Source: Candidatus Protochlamydia phocaeensis
GTDB taxonomy: Bacteria > Chlamydiota > Chlamydiia > Chlamydiales > Parachlamydiaceae
Assembly (NCBI RefSeq): GCF_001545115.1
Contig: NZ_FCNU01000007.1
Span: 478,759-542,758, forward strand
Length of the DNA stretch: 64,000 nucleotides
Direction of reading: 5' to 3'
Below, in pieces: positions 15,737-24,340 of this stretch. The translations under genes and the position numbers were made by a program. A model generated the notes under the pieces. The model had not been told where the DNA came from and ran no database searches. It was given only the letters and a program-made list of their open reading frames with translations. Numbering within the stretch: position 1 is the first letter of the stretch; every line of letters begins with the position of its first letter.

Positions 15737-18085
15737 ATGACAGATAAAAGGGAAGCAGAATTTCAGGCCAATCTGCTGGCCATGTTCAAGATAGAGGCTG
15801 AAGAGCACCTAAAAGCCATTTCAGACGGATTATTAGCGTTAGAAGGCAATTTATCAAATGAAGAAAGAAAAGCCAAGGTAGAAACGATATTTAGAGAATC
15901 GCACAGTCTGAAAGGAGCGGCGCGATCGATCAATTACCAGTCTATCCAAAGTATATGCCAATCCCTCGAGAACATTTTCTCTGCCTGGAAACAAGGCCGT
16001 CTTCCTATCTCTAAAGAGGTATTTGATCCTTTATATGCGGCCATTGATCTGATAGGCAAATTGGTCGCTTACTCCCCCTCGGATAAACCCAAAGAAATCA
16101 GCGCCATTTTTCCTCTTATCGATCAATTGGATCAAATTGCGGCAGCAGCTTCGGAACAGGCATCCATTGAACCGCAGCCTTCCTCTCACACTCCCTCCCC
16201 TATCGCCGAACAGCAGCCTGCTCCAAGCCTAGACATTCCCTCTTCCATTCCTAAGGACGAGCCCAAAACCGGCCCTATCCCGACGTCTTCGCTTTCTCCA
16301 AGTGGATTAGCTCAAGATAAAACGATCCGCGTTTCTTTGAATAAATTGGATAAGCTTTTTCAGGAAATAGAAGAAATGCTCATGCTGAAGCTGGCCTCGC
16401 GCCAGCAAATGAACAACTTAATCCTTTTGAGAGATACTTTAAAGCAATCGGATAGAAAATGGAAAACCGTTCAACCGGATATTCATACATTAATAGAGCG
16501 CTTAAAAAAGAGTGATAAGTCACCTGCTATCCATAAAGAGCTTGCAAAAGCTCTGGATTATATTAACTGGCAGCAAGAGTTTATTAAATCTATCAAGAAT
16601 CATCTCTCTCATTTAATTAAAATGTCCGCGCAGGATCACCGTGCAGCCAGCGTCATCGTTGATACTTTGCTAGATGACACCAGAAAAGTCTTGATGCAGC
16701 CCTTATCTACTTTATTGGATGTCTTTCCCCGTATGGTAAGAGATATTTCACATTCTCAAGAGAAAGAGATCCATTTTGAGGTGGTAGGAGAAGACATTGA
16801 AATTGATCGGCGAATTCTGGAAGAAATGAAAGATCCTTTAATGCACATTATCCGAAATAGCATTGACCACGGCATTGAAACTCCGGCTGTCAGGGCTAAG
16901 GTTAATAAGCCTCCGAGCGGCACAATCAGAGTAAGCGCCTCTCAGACTAGCGGGAATAGCATGGAGTTGATCATTAGCGACGACGGACAGGGGATTAATC
17001 GCGCCAAAGTTAAAGAAAGCGCAATTAGACAAGGAATTCTAAGCCCATCCGATGCGGCAGCAATGGGAGATCAAGAGAGTTTGATGCTGATCTTTCAGTC
17101 CGGCATTTCGACTAAAGATATTATTACAGAGCTTTCGGGAAGAGGGTTGGGATTAGGAATTGCATCAGAAAAAGTCGATAAACTAGGAGGCCATTTATCT
17201 GTTGAATCCAAGCAAGGTGAAGGAACGAGTTTCCGCATTGTTCTTCCCTTGACTTTAGCCACCTTTAGAGGCATGCAGATCAAAACTGCAGGCCAAGATT
17301 TTATCATGCCTTCCCATAATATTAAGCGAGTCATCAGAATCAACCGAGAAGAAATTAAATCTGTCGAAAACCGGGAAGTGCTTTATCAAAATGGCAAGCC
17401 CATTTCCTTTGTGCCTTTAAGCCAGGTCCTCGATCTTCCGGCTGAACAGAGCAGAGAAAAAGAACGCATGGTGTATGCCGTGATTGTCAAAGCAGCCGAA
17501 AAAACAATCGCTTTCGGAGTAGATAAAATCCTTTACGAGCAAGAGATCTTAGTCAAAGGCCTAGGTAAGCAATTGAAACAGCTCAAATATGTTTTAGGCG
17601 CTTCTATTTCCGAGTCAGGGCAAGTCATCGCCATTTTAAACCCGCAAGATTTGGTCAAATCGGCCGTGCAATTAGACATTGCCAAGAAAATGGAAAGTAC
17701 TCCAAAAGAATTAAAAAAGGGCAAAAAGACGATTCTCATAGCGGAAGATTCTATGACCTCCCGCCTTTTACTTAAAAACATTCTAGAAATAGCCGACTAT
17801 GAAGTTAAAGCCGCTGTAGATGGTTTGGAAGCTTTTTCTATTTTTAAAATTGAACATATCGATCTTATTATCAGCGATGTGGAAATGCCCCGCATGGATG
17901 GTTTTACCCTTACATCCAAAGTACGCGAACTTGATAAGGGGAAAAACATTCCCATTATTCTTTGCTCGGCCAAAGAGTCGCCCGAAGATTTGGAACAAGG
18001 GATGAATGTCGGAGCGAATGCTTATTTAGAGAAGAGCCGATTTACCCAGAAGAGCCTGCTAGATATCATTCAAAAATTATTATAA
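15737..18085 (+). CDS. cheA: Hybrid CheA histidine kinase with C-terminal receiver
   Basis: 782 residues in the order HPt, Pro/Ser-rich linker, dimerisation, ATPase, CheW-like, receiver. The phosphorylated histidine is His56 in FRESHSLKGAARSI. The kinase core carries the N-box in MHIIRNSIDHGIE near 375, G1 ISDDGQGIN near 415, and G2 ELSGRGLGLGI near 470. The CheW-like domain spans about 500-640. The receiver (about 660-782) has ILIAEDSMTSRL and the phosphoacceptor in LIISDVEMPRMDGF. No P2 domain for a separate CheY is obvious. A CheA-receiver fusion is the WspE/FrzE form; the attached receiver may act as a phosphate sink. The receiver resembles that of the kinase gene at the operon end (shared ISDxEMPRMDGF). 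Confidence 0.93.
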   Translation: MTDKREAEFQANLLAMFKIEAEEHLKAISDGLLALEGNLSNEERKAKVETIFRESHSLKGAARSINYQSIQSICQSLENIFSAWKQGRLPISKEVFDPLYAAIDLIGKLVAYSPSDKPKEISAIFPLIDQLDQIAAAASEQASIEPQPSSHTPSPIAEQQPAPSLDIPSSIPKDEPKTGPIPTSSLSPSGLAQDKTIRVSLNKLDKLFQEIEEMLMLKLASRQQMNNLILLRDTLKQSDRKWKTVQPDIHTLIERLKKSDKSPAIHKELAKALDYINWQQEFIKSIKNHLSHLIKMSAQDHRAASVIVDTLLDDTRKVLMQPLSTLLDVFPRMVRDISHSQEKEIHFEVVGEDIEIDRRILEEMKDPLMHIIRNSIDHGIETPAVRAKVNKPPSGTIRVSASQTSGNSMELIISDDGQGINRAKVKESAIRQGILSPSDAAAMGDQESLMLIFQSGISTKDIITELSGRGLGLGIASEKVDKLGGHLSVESKQGEGTSFRIVLPLTLATFRGMQIKTAGQDFIMPSHNIKRVIRINREEIKSVENREVLYQNGKPISFVPLSQVLDLPAEQSREKERMVYAVIVKAAEKTIAFGVDKILYEQEILVKGLGKQLKQLKYVLGASISESGQVIAILNPQDLVKSAVQLDIAKKMESTPKELKKGKKTILIAEDSMTSRLLLKNILEIADYEVKAAVDGLEAFSIFKIEHIDLIISDVEMPRMDGFTLTSKVRELDKGKNIPIILCSAKESPEDLEQGMNVGANAYLEKSRFTQKSLLDIIQKLL

Positions 18086-18101
18086 ATAGAAGGAAAAACA
18101 A

Positions 18102-19988
18102 ATGTTTTCAAATTATACGATTAAAGCACGCTTGTTGATCCTTGTCAGCCTTATGTCCGCTACTCTAATAGGAATAGGCATCCTTGGGTGGTATGGCAAT
18201 CATTTAGCAGAAAAAAGCCAGCAAGATATTTACGAAGGAGGAAATGAAGAACTGACTGCCTTGCATAAAACATCTAAGGCTATTGACAAAACCATGATCG
18301 ACATAACCAAAATCTACAGCCATGTATGGACTATGGAGGAAGGCGAAAAAGCTTTGAATGAATTGGAAGCAATAATTAGAGAAAATTGGGGGAAATACCG
18401 GAATTTTTCGACTTCGGAGGATCCTTTACGCCGAGAACTCATTGAACAAATCACGCCTATGATCCAGAGCATTTTCTCTATCATTCAGCGCTTTCGCACC
18501 TTATCAGCAAGTAATGGAATAGACCAGCTCCAAAGTTTTCTTAGAGTAGAATCTTCAACTTTTGAGAATGTGACCGACAAAATCGAGCAGCTGATGAAAT
18601 CCCACTTTATAGAGACCGTTACAGACTATCAGCATGCCCTTTCCACCTCTAGACTTTTTACCGATATTACGCTTTTTAGCATGCTTATCGCCATTCTGCT
18701 CATTTCCTTTTTTGCTTGGTTCTTGATCAAAAACATCTTGAATATGCTCGCTTATGCAATTAGCAATGTTAATAAAGTCGCAGAAGGCGACACGTCTATG
18801 CAAATAGAAGTAAAATCTCAAGATGAAATCGGCCAGCTCCTATCGGCCATGCAGCATATGGTTGCCACGACCAATAAAATGACATCAACCCTAGAGTCTA
18901 TTGCAGCTGGCGATCTGACCGTCAATGTCCAGCCGCGTTCAGATAAAGACACACTTGCCTTAGCCATGCAAGACATGATTGAAAAGCAAAGAAGAATGAC
19001 CGCAGCCTTAGAATCAATTGCCTCAGGCGACTTAACCGTCAATGTCGCCCCCCGCTCAAATAAAGATATTCTAGGGATGGCCATGCGGGACATGATTGAC
19101 AAGCTGCGCCGCATGATCAGCAAGATCCAAGCGGAAGCCAAGACGTTGTCGGATTCCTCTAACGAGATTGTCACCTCCGTTACGCAAGTATCGGCAAATA
19201 CAGCCGAGACGGCTTCGGCAGTGACGGAAACAACCACGACTTCTGAAGAGCTCAAACAAACCGCCCACATCGCTTCTGAAAAGGCGCAAGGCGTGCTAAA
19301 TTATGCCGAAGACACCTTGAAAATCGTAAAATCCAGCGAACAATCCGTCAATAGCACAATCAACGACATGCACGAGATTCAAGAAAAGATGCGCACGATT
19401 TCAGAAAGCATCATGAAGCTCAGCGAGCACAATTTGGCTATCGGGGAAATTATCGACACCGTGAACGACTTGGCGGAGCAATCGAACCTGCTTGCCGTCA
19501 ATGCCGCCATCGAAGCTGCCAGAGCCGGCGAACAAGGAAAAAGCTTTGGCGTTGTCGCTTTAGAGATCCGCAACCTTGCCGAACAGTCCAAGAATGCAAC
19601 TGTTCAAGTACGCTCCATTCTCAATGATGTCCAAAATGATACAAGCTCAGCCGTCATGGCCACTGAACAAGGGTCCAAGGCGGTGGCCAAGGGCGTCGAT
19701 CAATCCGCCCAAACAGCAGAAGCGATCAACACCTTGCTGAACAGCATCAATATGGTCGCGCAAGCTGCCAAGCAAATCGCCATTTCAAGCCAGCAGCAGC
19801 TAGTAGGCGTCGACCAAGTCAATATCGCCATGTCAAATATAAACGAAGCCAGTAGCCAGCATGTCGAGCATATGAGGCAAATCGAGTCGGCAGTGATTTC
19901 TTTAAATTCTGTCGGCACAAGCCTTAAAGCGTTGACCGAGCAATACAAAATGGCGCATATGAATAGTTCGGAATATATTGCAGCATGA
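18102..19988 (+). CDS. Transmembrane methyl-accepting chemoreceptor 1
   Basis: 628 residues. Membrane helix 1 is about 8-30 and helix 2 about 190-212, enclosing a sensory region of about 155 residues with no domain I recognise (helical, possibly four-helix bundle). Inside the membrane a canonical HAMP is followed by two further HAMP-like units of 39 residues each (MTSTLESIAAG.. and MTAALESIASG..). The signalling coiled coil contains the conserved tip NLLAVNAAIEAARAGEQGKS followed by FGVVALEIRNLAEQS. No C-terminal NWETF-type pentapeptide is present. It would relay ligand binding or surface/membrane state to CheA. Its cytoplasmic half is almost identical at DNA level to that of the next gene. 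Confidence 0.93.
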   Translation: MFSNYTIKARLLILVSLMSATLIGIGILGWYGNHLAEKSQQDIYEGGNEELTALHKTSKAIDKTMIDITKIYSHVWTMEEGEKALNELEAIIRENWGKYRNFSTSEDPLRRELIEQITPMIQSIFSIIQRFRTLSASNGIDQLQSFLRVESSTFENVTDKIEQLMKSHFIETVTDYQHALSTSRLFTDITLFSMLIAILLISFFAWFLIKNILNMLAYAISNVNKVAEGDTSMQIEVKSQDEIGQLLSAMQHMVATTNKMTSTLESIAAGDLTVNVQPRSDKDTLALAMQDMIEKQRRMTAALESIASGDLTVNVAPRSNKDILGMAMRDMIDKLRRMISKIQAEAKTLSDSSNEIVTSVTQVSANTAETASAVTETTTTSEELKQTAHIASEKAQGVLNYAEDTLKIVKSSEQSVNSTINDMHEIQEKMRTISESIMKLSEHNLAIGEIIDTVNDLAEQSNLLAVNAAIEAARAGEQGKSFGVVALEIRNLAEQSKNATVQVRSILNDVQNDTSSAVMATEQGSKAVAKGVDQSAQTAEAINTLLNSINMVAQAAKQIAISSQQQLVGVDQVNIAMSNINEASSQHVEHMRQIESAVISLNSVGTSLKALTEQYKMAHMNSSEYIAA

Positions 19989-20025
19989 TGCCTATTAAAA
20001 TTGTTATAAATAGAAGGGATGACTG

Positions 20026-21783
20026 ATGTTTTCAAACTACTCCATTAAAACACGCTTGTTGATTCTTGTTAGCCTCATGTTTGCTACTTTGGTCTTATTG
20101 GGCATCCTCGGATGGTATAGCAATCATTTAGCAGAGGAAGGGCAAAGAAATATTTACGAAGGGGGGAATGAAGAGATTACAAGCCTGCATGAAATAACAA
20201 AAGCCATCAATACTGCCATCATTGATTTGACTAAAGTCACCAGTCAAATCTGGAATATTGAAGAGGGAGAAAAGGCTTTAAATCAAACAGAATCCGCAAT
20301 TAAGGAAAATTGGAAAAGATATCGCACTTCTTCTACATCGCAAAATTCTTCGCGAAAAGATCAAGTCGAACAGCTCGATACAATGCTTCAAAATACCTTA
20401 TCATCCTTCAAACAGCTGGGCACTTTATTGACGACTCGACGGGATCAACTTCATGATGCGCTTTTCAGAGACATCTCCTCTACTTTTGAGCCTGCCAATG
20501 AGAAAATTGAGCAGCTGATTCAATCTCACTCTTCTGAAACGGCATCTGATTATCAAAATGCGCTTTCTACTTCTAAGACGTTTACTGATATTACTCTCAT
20601 AAGTATGGCGATCGCGATCTTGCTTATCTCCTTATTCGCTTGGATTTTAATTAAAAATATTTTGAATGCGCTTGCCTATGCAATCAGCATCATCAATAAA
20701 GTCGCCGATGGGGAGACAGACTTGCAAATAGCAGTAAAATCACAAGATGAAATCGGCCAGCTTCTATTAGCCATGCAGCATATGGTCACAACAGCCAATA
20801 AGATGGCGGCAGCCTTAGAATCAGTTGCCTCCGGTGACCTAACCGTCAATACGGCTCCCCGCTCAAATAAGGACATTCTAGGGATGGCCATGCGGGACAT
20901 GATTGACAAGCTGCGCCGCATGATCAGCAAGATCCAAGCGGAAGCCAAGACGTTGTCGGATTCCTCTAACGAGATTGTCACCTCCGTTACGCAAGTATCG
21001 GCAAATACAGCCGAGACGGCTTCGGCAGTGACGGAAACAACCACGACTTCTGAAGAGCTCAAACAAACCGCCCACATCGCTTCTAAAAAGGCACAAGGCG
21101 TGCTAAATTATGCCGAAGACACCTTGAAAATCGTAAAATCCAGCGAACAATCCGTCAATAGCACAATCAACGACATGCACGAGATTCAAGAAAAGATGCG
21201 CACGATTTCAGAAAGCATCATGAAGCTCAGCGAGCATAATTTGGCTATCGGGGAGATTATCGACACCGTGAACGACTTGGCGGAGCAATCGAACCTGCTT
21301 GCCGTCAATGCCGCCATCGAAGCTGCCAGAGCGGGCGAACAAGGAAAAAGCTTTGGCGTTGTCGCTTTAGAGATCCGCAACCTTGCCGAACAGTCCAAGA
21401 ATGCAACTGTTCAAGTACGCTCCATTCTCAATGATGTCCAAAATGATACAAGCTCAGCCGTCATGGCCACTGAACAAGGGTCCAAGGCGGTGGCCAAGGG
21501 CGTCGATCAATCCGCCCAAACAGCAGAAGCGATCAACACCTTGCTGAACAGCATCAATATGGTCGCGCAAGCTGCCAAGCAAATCGCCATTTCAAGCCAG
21601 CAGCAGCTAGTAGGCGTCGACCAAGTCAATATCGCCATGTCAAATATAAACGAAGCCAGTAGCCAGCATGTCGAGCATATGAGGCAAATCGAGTCGGCAG
21701 TGATTTCTTTAAATTCTGTCGGATCATCTCTTAAAGCCTTGACTCAGCAATATAAAATGGCGCATATGAATAATCCGGAATAG
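20026..21783 (+). CDS. Transmembrane methyl-accepting chemoreceptor 2
   Basis: 585 residues, same architecture as the preceding receptor but with one 39-residue HAMP-like unit fewer. Membrane helices are about 8-30 and 190-212. The sensory region is similar in layout but clearly diverged from receptor 1 (for instance LTTRRDQLHDALFRDISSTF against LSASNGIDQLQSFLRVESSTF). From 20878 to 21722 the DNA is nearly identical to 19071-19915, so the two receptors should form mixed arrays with the same kinase while sensing different inputs. No pentapeptide tether is seen. The 37-base gap before it carries a copy of the receptor 1 leader (AAATAGAAGG). Confidence 0.93.
   Translation: MFSNYSIKTRLLILVSLMFATLVLLGILGWYSNHLAEEGQRNIYEGGNEEITSLHEITKAINTAIIDLTKVTSQIWNIEEGEKALNQTESAIKENWKRYRTSSTSQNSSRKDQVEQLDTMLQNTLSSFKQLGTLLTTRRDQLHDALFRDISSTFEPANEKIEQLIQSHSSETASDYQNALSTSKTFTDITLISMAIAILLISLFAWILIKNILNALAYAISIINKVADGETDLQIAVKSQDEIGQLLLAMQHMVTTANKMAAALESVASGDLTVNTAPRSNKDILGMAMRDMIDKLRRMISKIQAEAKTLSDSSNEIVTSVTQVSANTAETASAVTETTTTSEELKQTAHIASKKAQGVLNYAEDTLKIVKSSEQSVNSTINDMHEIQEKMRTISESIMKLSEHNLAIGEIIDTVNDLAEQSNLLAVNAAIEAARAGEQGKSFGVVALEIRNLAEQSKNATVQVRSILNDVQNDTSSAVMATEQGSKAVAKGVDQSAQTAEAINTLLNSINMVAQAAKQIAISSQQQLVGVDQVNIAMSNINEASSQHVEHMRQIESAVISLNSVGSSLKALTQQYKMAHMNNPE
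20878..21722 (+). repeat. 845-bp direct repeat shared by the two receptor genes
   Basis: This segment and 19071-19915 (offset 1807 bases) differ at only a handful of positions that I can see (for example GAA/AAA at the codon after ATCGCTTCT, GCG/GCA, CAC/CAT), whereas flanking sequence is clearly diverged. It covers the last HAMP-like unit through the signalling tip. Confidence 0.9.
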
Positions 21784-21819
21784 ATGACATCATTATCCGG
21801 CTATTAGAGAAAGAATGCT

Positions 21820-22884
21820 ATGCCTGAACATCAAATTAAAGTCCTCATTGTAGATGATTCGCCTGTGGCACGCGAGTTTCTTCGACATATCATAGAATCC
21901 GATCCTTCTATAAAAGTCATCGGATATGCTACAGATGGAGAAAAAGCCTTGCAAATGCTGCAAACAATTACCCCAGATGTCATCACCATGGACATAGCCA
22001 TGCCTAATCTTGATGGATTTGAGACCACGCGCCGCATCATGCAATCCAGGCCTATTCCCGTCGTCATTGTAAGCGGAATTTATTCGCCAGACAATGTTCA
22101 AGCCAGCTTTCATGCAATAGAAGCCGGCGCTTTAGCCATCCTGCCGCGTCCCGTAGGATTAGGGGATCCCCATTACGAAGAAGTGGCCAAATCTTTGATA
22201 GATACCATAAAGACGGCGTCTGGAGTCAAGCTCATTACCCGTTATTCAAAAGCCGCTCCTTTAAAGCAAATAGGATCAGTTGCTGAAAAAGTCAATGCAG
22301 CCATCGAAGCCGTCGCCATTGGAGCGTCTTTGGGAGGGCCATCCGCTATTGAGATGATTCTTTCTGAATTGCCGGGCACATTCCCTGTTCCCATTTTTAT
22401 TGTTCAACACATCTCTAATGGATTTGCCTTGGGATTTGCGAACTGGCTGCAAAAATCCACTCAATTAAAAGTCCAACTAGCGCAAAATAAGGAAATGGCT
22501 CTTCCTGGGCATGTTTATATTGCCTCCGATGGCTTCCATATGCAGCTAAGCCGGAAAAACGAAATTGCCCTTATCAAAGGAAAAAATCGAGAGCTATGCC
22601 CTGCTGTAAGCCGCCTCTTTAGTTCTATCGCCACAGTTTATGGCCCCAATGCGCTTGGGGTTGTTTTAACGGGAATGGGAAACGACGGAGCCGAAGGATT
22701 ACTTATGATGAAACAAAAAGGCGCTTATACCTTGATTCAAGATCCCGACAGCTGCATTATGTATAGCATGCCAAGGGCCGCTTTTGAAATCGGGGCATCC
22801 AAAAACAAAGTTCCTTTGGAGCGAATGGCCAGCACAATTGAATATTTGGTCCATACTTCTAGGTCAGAGAAGGAGAAATTATGA
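21820..22884 (+). CDS. cheB: CheB-type protein-glutamate methylesterase
   Basis: 354 residues. An N-terminal receiver (KVLIVDDSPVAREFLRHII, phosphoacceptor in DVITMDIAMPNLDGF near residue 57) is joined to a CheB esterase domain with the catalytic serine in AIGASLGGPSAIE near 172, histidine in IFIVQHISNGFALGFANWL near 199, and aspartate in VVLTGMGNDGAEGL near 292. It would remove methyl groups from the two receptors and be activated by CheA. The start is close to the receptor 2 stop (37 bases), and its end overlaps the next gene by four bases (ATGA). It corresponds to WspF. Confidence 0.94.
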   Translation: MPEHQIKVLIVDDSPVAREFLRHIIESDPSIKVIGYATDGEKALQMLQTITPDVITMDIAMPNLDGFETTRRIMQSRPIPVVIVSGIYSPDNVQASFHAIEAGALAILPRPVGLGDPHYEEVAKSLIDTIKTASGVKLITRYSKAAPLKQIGSVAEKVNAAIEAVAIGASLGGPSAIEMILSELPGTFPVPIFIVQHISNGFALGFANWLQKSTQLKVQLAQNKEMALPGHVYIASDGFHMQLSRKNEIALIKGKNRELCPAVSRLFSSIATVYGPNALGVVLTGMGNDGAEGLLMMKQKGAYTLIQDPDSCIMYSMPRAAFEIGASKNKVPLERMASTIEYLVHTSRSEKEKL

Positions 22885-24197
22885 ATTTTACAAAAGCAAC
22901 GCCCTCTTTTCAGCCTTCTACAGATTTATTATTAGTCGAAGACAGTCTGACGCAAGCGATGCTGCTTAAAGAAACTTTGGAAAAGCATGGCTTTCATGTC
23001 AACCTGGCAAAAGATGGAATCGAGGCCATCGAAATGTTAAAGGTTCATATGCCGGATTTGATTATTAGTGATATAGAAATGCCTAGAATGGATGGTTTTG
23101 AATTCTGCCGCTACGCCAAAAACCATCCCCAATTCTCCAAACTGCCCGTTATTATCTTGACCAATCTGTCAGATTCCATGGATGTCATCAAAGGGATCGA
23201 ATGCGGAGCCGATAGCTTTCTGACAAAGCCTTGCACAACAGAGCTTCTCCTCAATACGATTAGCGATGTCATGGAAAACCGAAAATTGCGAAAAACAGCG
23301 GAAGAAAATCTAGCTTTAGAATTCTCCTTTCATGGGCAGCATCACCTCTTAAAAGTCAATCAAGCTCAGATTACCGACTTGCTTCTCTCCACCTATGCCA
23401 ATGCCATGCAAAAAAATAGGGAATTAGAACAAGCCTATCGCAAGCTGGCACAGATTAACCAAGATATCGAACGCAAAAATGAAGAATTGCAGGTATTAAA
23501 TAATCAGAAAAATCTCTTCTTAGGAATGGCGGCTCATGACTTGCGCAATCCATTGACAGCCATTCAAGCTTATAGCGATATTCTGTTGGAAAAATTAACC
23601 GACTTGGGCAATCCAGATGTCATTAAACTACTCAATCGCATTCAGAAGTCCAGCCATTCCATTCTTGTCCTTATCAATGATTTGCTCGACTTGGCAGCCA
23701 TTGAATCCGGCATGGTTAAGCTTAATTTGGTTCAAACTAATTTGGACGAGCTGATTAAAGAAGGCATTGCTTTAAATGCCATAAAAGCGGAGCAAAAACA
23801 AATCGACATTTCTTTCAAACAAGAATCGCCTCATATTCCGTCTATTTGTTGCGATCCAGAAAAAATTGAGCAAGTCCTCAACAACCTTATTAACAATGCC
23901 ATTAAATATTCTCGTCCTCAGACCCATATCACTATTTCTTTAGCCAGAGTCAATGAAAAAGTTTTAGTGACCATCCAGGACCAAGGCGTGGGTATTCCTC
24001 AAAAAGAAATGGAAAATCTTTTCAATCCTTTTACTAAAACGAGCGCTAAAACCACTGGCGGAGAAACCAGCACGGGGCTTGGCTTAGCTATCGCCAAACG
24101 CATCATTCATGAGCATAAAGGCAACATCTGGGCGGAGAGCGAGGTCGGCAAAGGATCCACCTTCCATTTTACCCTTCCTTTAGAGACCGCTTCTTAA
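22881..24197 (+). CDS. Receiver-histidine kinase hybrid, last gene of the chemosensory operon
   Basis: 438 residues. Residues about 14-130 are a receiver (LLLVEDSLTQAMLLKETL, phosphoacceptor in LIISDIEMPRMDGF, switch Lys in FLTKPCT). A coiled coil (about 175-215) connects to a HisKA domain with the phosphorylated histidine in AAHDLRNPLTAIQAYSDILL near 219. A complete ATPase follows (NNLINNAIKYSRP, QDQGVGIP, TSTGLGLAIAKRI). No membrane segment is present. In the Wsp operon the last gene encodes a receiver-GGDEF protein; here a receiver-kinase takes that place, so the chemosensory signal probably feeds a further phosphorelay rather than cyclic-di-GMP. It is translationally coupled to cheB. Confidence 0.9.
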   Translation: MNFTKATPSFQPSTDLLLVEDSLTQAMLLKETLEKHGFHVNLAKDGIEAIEMLKVHMPDLIISDIEMPRMDGFEFCRYAKNHPQFSKLPVIILTNLSDSMDVIKGIECGADSFLTKPCTTELLLNTISDVMENRKLRKTAEENLALEFSFHGQHHLLKVNQAQITDLLLSTYANAMQKNRELEQAYRKLAQINQDIERKNEELQVLNNQKNLFLGMAAHDLRNPLTAIQAYSDILLEKLTDLGNPDVIKLLNRIQKSSHSILVLINDLLDLAAIESGMVKLNLVQTNLDELIKEGIALNAIKAEQKQIDISFKQESPHIPSICCDPEKIEQVLNNLINNAIKYSRPQTHITISLARVNEKVLVTIQDQGVGIPQKEMENLFNPFTKTSAKTTGGETSTGLGLAIAKRIIHEHKGNIWAESEVGKGSTFHFTLPLETAS

Positions 24198-24277
24198 GCT
24201 TGAATCGTGTTCCACAAGGAATCAACTAGAGCTAATACACATTTCTATTTCCATAACTGATCATAAATCAAAAAAAA

Positions 24278-24305
24278 GCCCCCATCCTTAAGAAGGATGA
24301 GGGCT
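24278..24305. terminator. Bidirectional terminator between the che operon and the nucleotide transporter
   Basis: AGCCCCCATCCTT / AAGGATGAGGGCT hairpin with one mismatch, A-run before it and T-rich sequence after it. It lies between convergent genes ending at 24197 and 24341. Confidence 0.82.
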
Positions 24306-24340
24306 ATTATTCAATTCATCGAATGATGAATCGTCTTCTA

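Noticed and set aside
18555..21398. Several identical minus-strand frames in both receptor genes (e.g. 71-89 codons)
   Set aside because: They are shadows of the duplicated receptor coding sequence; identity follows from the repeated plus strand.
13284..24197. Interpretation of the chemosensory operon as a flagellar chemotaxis system
   Set aside because: No separate CheY, CheZ or CheD, no flagellar gene nearby, and CheA carries its own receiver while CheR has TPRs.
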